Shown here piece after piece: positions 15,900 through 22,739 of a stretch of 58,368 nucleotides of DNA. The position numbers and the translations under genes are program-made. The notes beneath the pieces were generated by a model. That model had not been told where the DNA came from, did no database searches, and worked only from the letters and a program-made list of their open reading frames with translations. Origin of the DNA: Verrucomicrobia bacterium Tous-C9LFEB (lineage in GTDB: Bacteria; Acidobacteriota; Terriglobia; Terriglobales; Acidobacteriaceae); contig CAJCIP010000068.1 of assembly GCA_903970445.1 (NCBI GenBank), positions 1-58,368 of the forward strand, written 5' to 3'. Within the stretch, counting starts at the first letter, position 1. Each line of letters starts with the position of its first letter.

Positions 15900-16844
15900 A
15901 TGAGCATCCATCGTTCTTTGCTGACCGCCGCCGCTGCGCTTCTCTGCGCCTTACCTGCTGCACACGCCCAAGACTGGGCGAAGGCGGCGCTGGCGAAAAG
16001 TCCACGCCACGGCGAGTTCGTCACCATCACTGAACCTGGCGGACGCAAGCTACAGGCGTGGGTTGTGTACCCGGAGATCAAAGACAAAGCTCCAGTCGTC
16101 GTGATGATTCACGAGATTTTCGGCCTCACCGACTGGGCCAAAGAAATGGCGGACGAACTCGCCGGTGCGGGCTACATCGTGGTTGAGCCGGATCTGCTCA
16201 GCGGCTTCGGCCCGGCGACCACCGCATCGGAACTCGATCATCCACGCGCCGTGTTGGCAAGTTATCAGCAGCAGCAACAAGCGCCAACGGACCACAGCCA
16301 CATGCAGGGCCCGATGAGCGGAGCGGGCGCTGCGTTTGTACCCGCAAACCCTGGCGGCACTTCAGCATTTCTGGATCAGGGCTCAACGACCCGTGCCGTC
16401 TCATCGCTTGATGCTGCACTTGTGAACAAGGATCTTGATGCAGCCGCTGATTACGGCAAGAAGCTGCCCGCCGCTAACGGCAAGCTTTACGTTGCGGGCT
16501 TCTGCTGGGGCGGCGGGAAGACATTCCTCTTTGCCACTCACCGCTCGGACCTGAGCGCCGCTTTCGTCTTCTACGGTCCTCCACCACCGGCTGACGCAAT
16601 GAAGAGCATCACTGCTCCCGTGTACGGCTTCTATGCTGGAAATGACGCTCGCATTACCGCGACTGTGCCGCAAACGCAGACCGACATGAAGGCGGCGGGA
16701 AAGACGTACGAACCCGTTACTTATGATGGCGCCGGTCACGGCTTCATGCGCGCTGGCGAGGCGCCCGACGCAAGCGCGGAGAATTCGGCGGCGCGGCAGG
16801 CGGGATTTCAGCGGTTGGTGAAGTTGTTGGGTGGGGTGCGCTAG
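15900..16844 (+). CDS. Secreted dienelactone hydrolase family protein
   Basis: A 314-residue alpha/beta hydrolase with a Sec signal peptide (residues 1-23, cleavage near AHAQ). The probable catalytic triad is Cys in AGFCWGGGKTF, Asp in GNDARITA and His in GAGHGFM, as in dienelactone hydrolases that use a Cys nucleophile; the elbow-preceding VMIHEIFGLTDW motif is also present. A 30-40 residue insertion around residues 130-170 (SHMQGPMSG, ANPGGTSAF) is not typical. Substrate unknown. Its stop overlaps the convergent dnaB stop by 4 nt (CTAG). Confidence 0.87.
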   Translation: MSIHRSLLTAAAALLCALPAAHAQDWAKAALAKSPRHGEFVTITEPGGRKLQAWVVYPEIKDKAPVVVMIHEIFGLTDWAKEMADELAGAGYIVVEPDLLSGFGPATTASELDHPRAVLASYQQQQQAPTDHSHMQGPMSGAGAAFVPANPGGTSAFLDQGSTTRAVSSLDAALVNKDLDAAADYGKKLPAANGKLYVAGFCWGGGKTFLFATHRSDLSAAFVFYGPPPPADAMKSITAPVYGFYAGNDARITATVPQTQTDMKAAGKTYEPVTYDGAGHGFMRAGEAPDASAENSAARQAGFQRLVKLLGGVR

Positions 16845-18238
16845 TACGCGTCGCCACCTACTTCGCCGTGCATCGTGTCGAGGTTTTCGAAGCGCGTGAA
16901 GTCTGCAAGATAAGCGAGATTCACTGATCCCGTGGGGCCGTTGCGCTGCTTGGCGATGATGATCTCTGCCTTGCCCTTCAGGTCTTCGTTCTCGCGGTCG
17001 TAATACTCTTCGCGATGAATGAAGGCGACGACGTCTGCATCTTGTTCGATAGATCCTGATTCGCGCAGATCGCTGAGCAGCGGCTTTTTGTCGCCGGTAC
17101 GCTGCTCGCTTCCACGCGAGAGCTGGGAGAGCGCAATCACCGGGACACCCATTTCTTTCGCGAGCGCCTTGAGCCCGCGCGAGATGGCGCTGACTTCCTG
17201 TGTACGGTTTTCGAACTTCTTCTGCGCGCCGCTGGTCGAGCCTGTCATGAGCTGCAGGTAGTCGATAACAATGAGATCAAGTTGGCCGCTGTTTTGCTGC
17301 TTGAGGCGGCGGCACTTCGCGCGCATCTCCGCAAGCGTAATGCCGGGCGTATCGTCGACGAACATCTTGGAATTCATCAGGCGGTCGAGCGCAGCAATCA
17401 GCTTGCCCTTGTCTTCGCGAGGGATGAAACCTGTTTGCAGCTTGCGCGAGCTGACGGCAGCTTCGCTGGCGAGCATGCGTCGCAGCAGCGACTCCTTCGA
17501 CATTTCTAGTGAAAAGATTGCAACGACGCGGTCGTCCTTCACCGCGCAATTCTGCGCGATGTTGATGGCCCACGCAGTCTTGCCCATCGACGGGCGCGCC
17601 GCGATGATGATCAGTTCGCTGTTCTGAAGGCCACTCGTCATCTTGTCGAACTCGATGTAGTGCGTGGCGAGGCCGGTGACTTCGCGGCCTTGCTCATACA
17701 GCGCATCGATCGAGCCGAAGGAGTTTGCAACGATGTCAGGAATCCCCGAAAAGCCGCGCTGAATGGCAGAGTCCGCCACATCCGCCAGCCGCGATTCAAC
17801 GCTGTTCAGAACATCGGTGGCGTCTTCGTTCTGGTCGGACGCCAGCGTCATGCCGTCGCTGAAAATGCCGAGCAACTGCCGCAGCAGGCTCTTGTCCTTG
17901 ATGATGCGAACGTAGTCTTCGACCTTCGGATTGCGCGGAATGCCTTCCGTCAGGAATGCGAGGTAAGCTGGTCCGCCAATGGCATCGAGCTCACGCTTGC
18001 GCGAGAGCGCGTCCATGACGGTGATGTAGTCCACCGCATGTCCGTGCGCGAGCAGATCAACGATCGTGCGATAAATGCGCTGGTGCGAGTCGAGTGAGAA
18101 GTCTTCTGGAGTCAGCTTCGCGGTCGCATCAGTGATCGCGACCGCATCAAGCAGCATCGCGCCAAGAACGGTGATCTCGGTCTGAACGGAAGAGGGGAGG
18201 CCGTCTCCCATGGGATCGGGCATTGCGAGTACGGCCAT
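16841..18238 (-). CDS. dnaB: Replicative DNA helicase DnaB
   Basis: A 465-residue hexameric helicase that unwinds DNA at the replication fork. N-terminal domain landmarks: VLGAMLLDAVAI, FSLDSHQRIY and PAYLAFLTEGIPR; RecA-like domain: Walker A AARPSMGKTAWA, FSLEMSKESLLRRML, DYLQLM and QLSRGSEQRTGDKKPLLSDLR (landmarks QLSRGSEQR and LSDLRESGSIEQDAD). The ATG at 18238 is preferred; the frame extends 19 codons further to 18295 without similarity. No intein is seen. The stop overlaps that of the hydrolase gene on the other strand. Confidence 0.96.
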   Translation of the reverse strand: MAVLAMPDPMGDGLPSSVQTEITVLGAMLLDAVAITDATAKLTPEDFSLDSHQRIYRTIVDLLAHGHAVDYITVMDALSRKRELDAIGGPAYLAFLTEGIPRNPKVEDYVRIIKDKSLLRQLLGIFSDGMTLASDQNEDATDVLNSVESRLADVADSAIQRGFSGIPDIVANSFGSIDALYEQGREVTGLATHYIEFDKMTSGLQNSELIIIAARPSMGKTAWAINIAQNCAVKDDRVVAIFSLEMSKESLLRRMLASEAAVSSRKLQTGFIPREDKGKLIAALDRLMNSKMFVDDTPGITLAEMRAKCRRLKQQNSGQLDLIVIDYLQLMTGSTSGAQKKFENRTQEVSAISRGLKALAKEMGVPVIALSQLSRGSEQRTGDKKPLLSDLRESGSIEQDADVVAFIHREEYYDRENEDLKGKAEIIIAKQRNGPTGSVNLAYLADFTRFENLDTMHGEVGGDAY

Positions 18239-18352
18239 TGGTGCTTCTAAGTTTCTAGGAGACTGGCCTGTGTATACCAGTGGGAAATAGGACATTCCTC
18301 GATCGCAGAGAACGCTGAATGTAAGAAGGCGCGTGGCGGATAATGGAACATC

Positions 18353-18760
18353 TTGTCAGCTTTCTCTCGGTCCCTAGCAGCTCTCGTTGCGTTCTTGACG
18401 TCTCTGCCCGTCTGGGCAGAGATCTTGGGCGGGGCAGTTTGGAACGGTGTCAACTTTGCGGTAGTGATGTACATCACTATTTCGACACTGAGCTGTGTTG
18501 GTCTCGTACTGGGGGTGTTTACAGCATTCAAGCGTTCGCGGTTGTTTGGCTGGATTACATTCGCGAGCAGTCTGATGATGGCTTGCTTAGCACTGACCTT
18601 TCTCACTGGATTTCTCTTCGGTCGGGACAAAAGTCTTCCGCTGAGCAGCCCGGTGTTCTACGGAAGAGTCGCTGTTCCGATACTCGCCGTTTATTGCATT
18701 TGCATATTTAGCTGTTTGGCAACAGCACTGCTATGGGCACCGGCAGAACGCACGAAGTAA
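18353..18760 (+). CDS. Small polytopic membrane protein, unknown
   Basis: A 135-residue protein I do not recognise. Four hydrophobic stretches (about residues 8-24, 33-56, 65-88 and 104-128) suggest four membrane helices. The start is probably the TTG at 18353, with GGA 6-8 nt upstream. It lies head-to-head with dnaB. Its last five residues, AERTK, are identical to those of the convergent aminotransferase because a perfect 17-bp inverted repeat covers both gene ends. Could be an annotatable orphan of the lineage. Confidence 0.6.
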   Translation: MSAFSRSLAALVAFLTSLPVWAEILGGAVWNGVNFAVVMYITISTLSCVGLVLGVFTAFKRSRLFGWITFASSLMMACLALTFLTGFLFGRDKSLPLSSPVFYGRVAVPILAVYCICIFSCLATALLWAPAERTK

Positions 18761-18784
18761 ACCAACCTACTTCGTGCGTTCTGC
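18743..18784. terminator. Perfect 17-bp inverted repeat joining two convergent genes
   Basis: GCAGAACGCACGAAGTA (18743-18759), an 8-nt spacer and TACTTCGTGCGTTCTGC (18768-18784) are exact reverse complements. The arms encode AERTK plus the stop codon of both the membrane protein (+) and the aminotransferase (-). It can fold in either transcript and probably acts as a bidirectional terminator, though without T runs. Confidence 0.7.
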
Positions 18785-19969
18785 GTAGACCTTCTGCGCT
18801 GCGATCAGGCCTTTGCCAAACGCCGACCCAAAGCTGACGGGTCCGAAGTGTGCCTTCAACTGCGGCAGGCTCTTTTCGACAACTTGCTCCAGCGCGCCGA
18901 TCAGCGCGATGGTGTCCATGTAGTCGAAGAAGCCGAGATGGGCGATGCGGAAGATTTGTCCCTTCATCTCGCCCTGACCGTTGGTGATGATCGCCGCGAA
19001 GCGCGACTTCAGTTCCTTCACGATGAGGCCGGAGTCGACACCTTCGGGCGCGTAGACAGCGGTTGCCGCTGCTCCGGGAGAGTCGCCGTTGTAGAGCTTG
19101 AATCCGAGGGCTTCCACGGCGGCGCGGGTCATCTCGGCAATGGTCTCGGCGTTATCCACCAGCTTCTTACGGCCAGCGGCGAGGTCGCCATCGGCTTGCG
19201 CCGCAATCCAGTCGAGCGCTGCGCCAAGAGCAGCGATAAGTGCTACTGCAGGCGTATACGCGGACTCGCCGTTCTTAGCGTTCTTGCGCTCTTTGCGCAG
19301 GTCGAAGTAGTAGCGCGGGTTGTAAGTCGCTTCCATGCGGTCCCACGCACGCTGGCTGACCGCGAGGTAGCTCAGGCCTGGAGGAATCATCACGGCCTTC
19401 TGCGAGCCACCGATGAGTACGTCAATGCCCCACGCATCCATGTCAAGGTGCGTTGTGCCGAGCCCGGTGATGCCATCGACCACGAGCAGGGCTTCAGATT
19501 TCTGCTCCTTGAGCAGCTTGGCAATGTCTTCCACATAATGGCGCACGCCGGTGGAGGTTTCCGTCGCCTGCACAAACACCGCGCGCGTCTCGAGCCTGAG
19601 CTCTGCCTTGATCTTCTCGATGTCGAATGTCTTGCCATAGGGCTCAGAGACGAGATCGACTTCGCAGCCAAAAGCTTTTGCCAATGCACTCCAGCGCTCG
19701 CCGAACTTGCCGGCGGAAAGTACGAGTACGCGGTCGCCAGGCGAGGTCAGGTTCGATACTGCGGCTTCCATCGCGCCGGTGCCGGACGACGACAGGATGA
19801 TCACATCGTTCTTCGTGCCGACGAACTCTTTTAGTTGCGCGAGCACGCGCGTGTAGAGGGCGCGGAACTCCGGCGTGCGGTGGTGAATATCGGCGGCGGC
19901 CATGGCAAACTGCGCCGCGGGAAGCAGGGGAGTAGGACCAGGTGTGAACAAGCGCGTCTTACGAATCAT
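18767..19969 (-). CDS. Class V aminotransferase (alanine/serine-glyoxylate aminotransferase family)
   Basis: A 400-residue PLP enzyme. N-terminal FTPGPTPLLP and DIHHRTPEF, the Gly-rich SSSGTGAMEAAVSNL and the PLP lysine in IGGSQKAVMIPPG identify the serine-pyruvate/alanine-glyoxylate transaminase group. These move amino groups between alanine or serine and glyoxylate or pyruvate; some lineage members act as cysteine desulfurase-like or aspartate aminotransferases, so the exact substrate is open. The C-terminal AERTK is encoded in an inverted repeat shared with the convergent gene. The YqeY gene is divergent, 64 nt away. Confidence 0.85.
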   Translation of the reverse strand: MIRKTRLFTPGPTPLLPAAQFAMAAADIHHRTPEFRALYTRVLAQLKEFVGTKNDVIILSSSGTGAMEAAVSNLTSPGDRVLVLSAGKFGERWSALAKAFGCEVDLVSEPYGKTFDIEKIKAELRLETRAVFVQATETSTGVRHYVEDIAKLLKEQKSEALLVVDGITGLGTTHLDMDAWGIDVLIGGSQKAVMIPPGLSYLAVSQRAWDRMEATYNPRYYFDLRKERKNAKNGESAYTPAVALIAALGAALDWIAAQADGDLAAGRKKLVDNAETIAEMTRAAVEALGFKLYNGDSPGAAATAVYAPEGVDSGLIVKELKSRFAAIITNGQGEMKGQIFRIAHLGFFDYMDTIALIGALEQVVEKSLPQLKAHFGPVSFGSAFGKGLIAAQKVYAERTK

Positions 19970-20033
19970 GGCTCTATTCTAGCGAGCGGCCCGTCTGCTA
20001 TAGCGAGTAAACTTGAGGGTGCAGGAGTGTGAC

Positions 20034-20516
20034 ATGCCGACGATTTCGGAACGTCTCGAAGAAGACATCAAGAGCGCGATGAGGGCTCGCGAAGAAGTGA
20101 AGCTGACGACGCTGCGGATGGTGAAATCCGCGCTGAAGTCGAGGGAAATCGATAAGCGTGAGCCGCTGACGGACGCGGAACAGCAGAGCGTGCTCACCAC
20201 TCTGCTTAAGCAGCGCCGCGAGAGTGTCGAACAGTTTACGAAGGGCAATCGACCTGAGCTTGCCGCGAAAGAGCAGGTTGAGATTGAGCTGATCGACGCT
20301 TACATGCCGCAGGCTGCGAGCGAAGAAGAAATCCGTACGATCGTGCTCGGCGCCATCGAGCACATGGCCAAAGACGCAGGCGGCAAGCAGCCCGGCCCCA
20401 AAGACATCGGACCCACCATGAATGTGGTGCGCCAGCGCATTCTCGCCAGTGGCATCCGCGCTGATGGCAAGTTGATCAGCGAAATGGTGAAGGCCGAGTT
20501 GGCAAAGGGCGCTTAG
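20034..20516 (+). CDS. GatB/YqeY domain protein
   Basis: A 160-residue protein of the YqeY family, related to the C-terminal tRNA-binding domain of GatB. Landmarks: KSAMRAREEVKLTTLRMVKS, VEQFTKGNRPELAAKEQVEI written as FTKGNRPELAAKE, and GPTMNVVRQRI. AGGAG (20023-20027) precedes the ATG by 6 nt. YqeY proteins are widespread and lack an agreed function, with a tRNA-related role suggested by the fold. The last 4 nt overlap the stop of the convergent barrel gene (TTAG). Confidence 0.93.
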   Translation: MPTISERLEEDIKSAMRAREEVKLTTLRMVKSALKSREIDKREPLTDAEQQSVLTTLLKQRRESVEQFTKGNRPELAAKEQVEIELIDAYMPQAASEEEIRTIVLGAIEHMAKDAGGKQPGPKDIGPTMNVVRQRILASGIRADGKLISEMVKAELAKGA

Positions 20517-21967
20517 CGAAGTCTGAAACGCAAAAAGAACACTTCACTCGTTGGTGTGCTTCCGTACGTAGCAACGAGCGGTCCTGGTGTGCGATACGCG
20601 GTGAACTGCACGCCCGGCGCTACGAGCACTTTGCTGCCCAGCTTCACATCGTGGTCGTATCCGAAGGTGAAAGCCGCAACGTGACCGATCGACTCCTCGC
20701 GGAAGTTGGGTGGAAGAGCCGTTCCGGGTGTGAGCAGCAGCTCGTTGGATCGTCCGGCGTTTTCCATGCGTGTCCAAGCGTAGTTGCTGCCGCCGAAACG
20801 CAGCAGAGCTTCCAGCAGATAACTGTTTTCTTTGCTGCTGTCGGTCAGCGATCGTGTGCGTCCCCATAGAGCAGTCGTCGAAAGATCCAGCCTTGGCTCT
20901 GCCACCATGTGCATGTCCGGCATGGCCTTCGTCTGCGCGGAAGCGTGCGGAGCTTCGCCCATGTCCATGCCCGGCATGTCGGTCATGTTCATGTTGGAGT
21001 CGATCGGCTTGCTCGCGCTCATGTTCATGCCTGGCATGGCTTGCGCCATAGGCATGTTGCGGGTACGGAAGGTGTGGTGATACATCACGCTCGCGGTCTG
21101 TCGCTGCTGATCTTCCCCGGGGTATAGCGCTTCGGGTGAGGCAATGCGGGCGACGGAGTATTGCCCGGTCCAATCGACGGAAGGTGATACCGTTAGCCGC
21201 GTTGCGACTGAGTCGATGTTGTGTCCGTTCGGAGACGGCTCAAAGTGCCAATGCGCTTCATCCGGTTCTGCGCCGTGGAAGCCTGAGAGTTCGACGCGCG
21301 CCCACTTGTACGTCACGCCGCTCGTGACCACGTTGAAGGCAATGTGCGTGGAGTCTTCCTGATGATGTCCGAGCGCGGCAATTGGATCTTCGCTCGCGGA
21401 CTGCCGATGCGGGTAGGCCGTTGGACCGATCGCTGGATCGCCCACAGGTGCCGCGTACAGCGAGAGAAGCGTGTTGTGCGAAAGCTTTAGGTCGTATAGC
21501 GCGGCGACTTCCATGAAGAAGTCATGCGGATGTTGGCCATCGACGATCGGCGCACCGAACGCTGTTTCGCCCTGCTGAAACAGCTCTGGATACTGGCGAC
21601 TGCTCATGGTGCCAGGCTCGAACGACAGCATGGTGCGTAGCGTTAGCTGGCCGCCACGCCCATCCTCGCCAAAGGCATGTTGCGCCATGGGCATGATCCA
21701 GTTTGTTGAAAAGAAGGCGTCATGGTTGCGCGGCGAGTCAGCCTGCTGCTGCGTGTCGGCTGCGAACGCGTTCGCATGCAGCATCAGCATCCAGCCGCCG
21801 CGCTGGGTCATGAGCATGGGGACTGGTGTGCTTGCGGGCTCTGCGCTGGTGCCCGAGGAGCCATGCTGTTGCTCGGCTTCGATGAGAGTGCGAGCTGTCA
21901 TCGTCAGCTGTGGGTATGCAGATGCGGTGAGTGCAAAGCAGAGAACTAAGCTCCGAAAAAAAATCAT
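20513..21967 (-). CDS. Met/His-rich probable outer-membrane beta-barrel protein, metal-related
   Basis: A 484-residue exported protein (signal peptide in residues 1-20, ending near SAYPQ). The rest alternates polar and hydrophobic residues and ends VFFLRFRLR, as expected of an outer-membrane barrel. Two features suggest metal contact: a GQHPHDFFMEV motif near residue 145 and a Met/His insert at residues 305-354 with 13 methionines (MPGMNM, MNMTDMPGMDM, MPDMHM). Starting at ATG 21967 it overlaps the sigma-factor stop by 4 nt (ATGA), so it is translated with it. Proteins with the HPHD motif occur, to my recollection, near copper-resistance genes; function is inferred. Confidence 0.72.
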   Translation of the reverse strand: MIFFRSLVLCFALTASAYPQLTMTARTLIEAEQQHGSSGTSAEPASTPVPMLMTQRGGWMLMLHANAFAADTQQQADSPRNHDAFFSTNWIMPMAQHAFGEDGRGGQLTLRTMLSFEPGTMSSRQYPELFQQGETAFGAPIVDGQHPHDFFMEVAALYDLKLSHNTLLSLYAAPVGDPAIGPTAYPHRQSASEDPIAALGHHQEDSTHIAFNVVTSGVTYKWARVELSGFHGAEPDEAHWHFEPSPNGHNIDSVATRLTVSPSVDWTGQYSVARIASPEALYPGEDQQRQTASVMYHHTFRTRNMPMAQAMPGMNMSASKPIDSNMNMTDMPGMDMGEAPHASAQTKAMPDMHMVAEPRLDLSTTALWGRTRSLTDSSKENSYLLEALLRFGGSNYAWTRMENAGRSNELLLTPGTALPPNFREESIGHVAAFTFGYDHDVKLGSKVLVAPGVQFTAYRTPGPLVATYGSTPTSEVFFLRFRLR

Positions 21968-22542
21968 GCTCCTGGAGCCTCTGCATTGTGCACCGGTTGC
22001 TTGCAAACGCAGTCGAGGCAAGCGTGCAGCGAGCACGCGCCGCAGAACTCAGCCAGTGCCTTGCGAAGCGCTGCACGTGCACGATGTGCACGCACGCCCG
22101 CGTTGCCGGGAGAGAGCTGATGACGCTCCGCAAACTCCGTTAGGGGCATTTCGGCGAGGTCGACTTCCCGCAGCAACTCCGCATACGAAGGTCGAAGTTG
22201 CGGGAGAACATGCTCGATGCATCCGCAAACAAAGTCATGTGTTGAAGGCTCAGGAACAGCAGGTTCGGAATCACCAAATTCATTCTTCCAGCGTTCCATG
22301 GCAGAGGCTTCTGAGGTGCGGCGGCGGTAGTGGTCAATCACTGCGTTACGCAAAACCGCATAAAACCAGGCCACGCTGGACTCGGCATTCGGCAAATCCC
22401 TGGTATGCGCGTTCTCGAGGGCGCGCATGTACGCACCTTGCAGAATATCTTCGGCAAGTGTGCGATCGTCCACGCGCCGTTTCACGAAGCTGAGAAACGA
22501 AGCGCGGCGGCTCAAAAGGGTTGGCAGGTCGATTGATGGCAT
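21964..22542 (-). CDS. ECF sigma factor with Cys-rich C-terminal tail (CorE-like)
   Basis: A 192-residue sigma-70 family factor of the ECF class. Region 2 covers about residues 10-75 (VDDRTLAEDILQGAYMRAL, VAWFYAVLRNAVIDHYRR) and region 4 about 110-165 (LPQLRPSYAELLREVDL, RAHRARAALRKAL). Seven cysteines: Cys106 and Cys108 form a CxC in the linker, and Cys167, 170, 175, 178 and 180 form a C-terminal tail (CGACSLHACLDCVC). A Cys-rich tail replacing an anti-sigma factor is the hallmark of the metal-dependent sigma CorE of Myxococcus; no anti-sigma gene is present here. It sits between the metallothionein-like gene and the barrel gene. Confidence 0.88.
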   Translation of the reverse strand: MPSIDLPTLLSRRASFLSFVKRRVDDRTLAEDILQGAYMRALENAHTRDLPNAESSVAWFYAVLRNAVIDHYRRRTSEASAMERWKNEFGDSEPAVPEPSTHDFVCGCIEHVLPQLRPSYAELLREVDLAEMPLTEFAERHQLSPGNAGVRAHRARAALRKALAEFCGACSLHACLDCVCKQPVHNAEAPGA

Positions 22543-22593
22543 GATGAGGGAATGAAGTGGGCCAGAAAAACAACGCTGGCCCGCCCCATAGAG

Positions 22594-22674
22594 CTATTTC
22601 ATCGGGCAGCAAGGGCAAGTGCAGTTCGGATTGGAGCATTCCGGGCTGCACGTACAAAGGCGCTTGTTGGTCAT
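22594..22674 (-). CDS. Metallothionein-like Cys-rich small protein
   Basis: A 26-residue reading frame with seven cysteines arranged CxC-x3-C-x4-CxCxCC (Cys7, 9, 13, 18, 20, 22, 23). The ATG at 22674 is preceded by AAAGGA at a 7-nt gap, a good ribosome binding site. An in-frame ATG at 22740, overlapping the amidase stop as TAATG, would give 48 residues with three more cysteines (CGSVCC); either form is possible. It lies 51 nt before the Cys-tailed sigma gene on the same strand. A soft-metal binding peptide is the natural reading. Too short for routine gene calling. Confidence 0.65.
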   Translation of the reverse strand: MTNKRLCTCSPECSNPNCTCPCCPMK

Positions 22675-22739
22675 GATGATGTCCTTTCCGCGACAGCAAA
22701 CGCTGCCACATTCCATAAGACGCAGATGTGCTTGGGACA

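Noticed and set aside
18848..19834. 328-codon plus-strand frame opposite the class V aminotransferase
   Set aside because: The minus-strand gene has all family motifs; the opposite frame has low-complexity composition typical of a shadow.
22594..22674. Ribosomally made modified-peptide (RiPP) precursor
   Set aside because: It is Cys-rich and short, but no maturase, cyclodehydratase or radical-SAM partner is adjacent; the sigma with Cys tail makes metal binding more likely.
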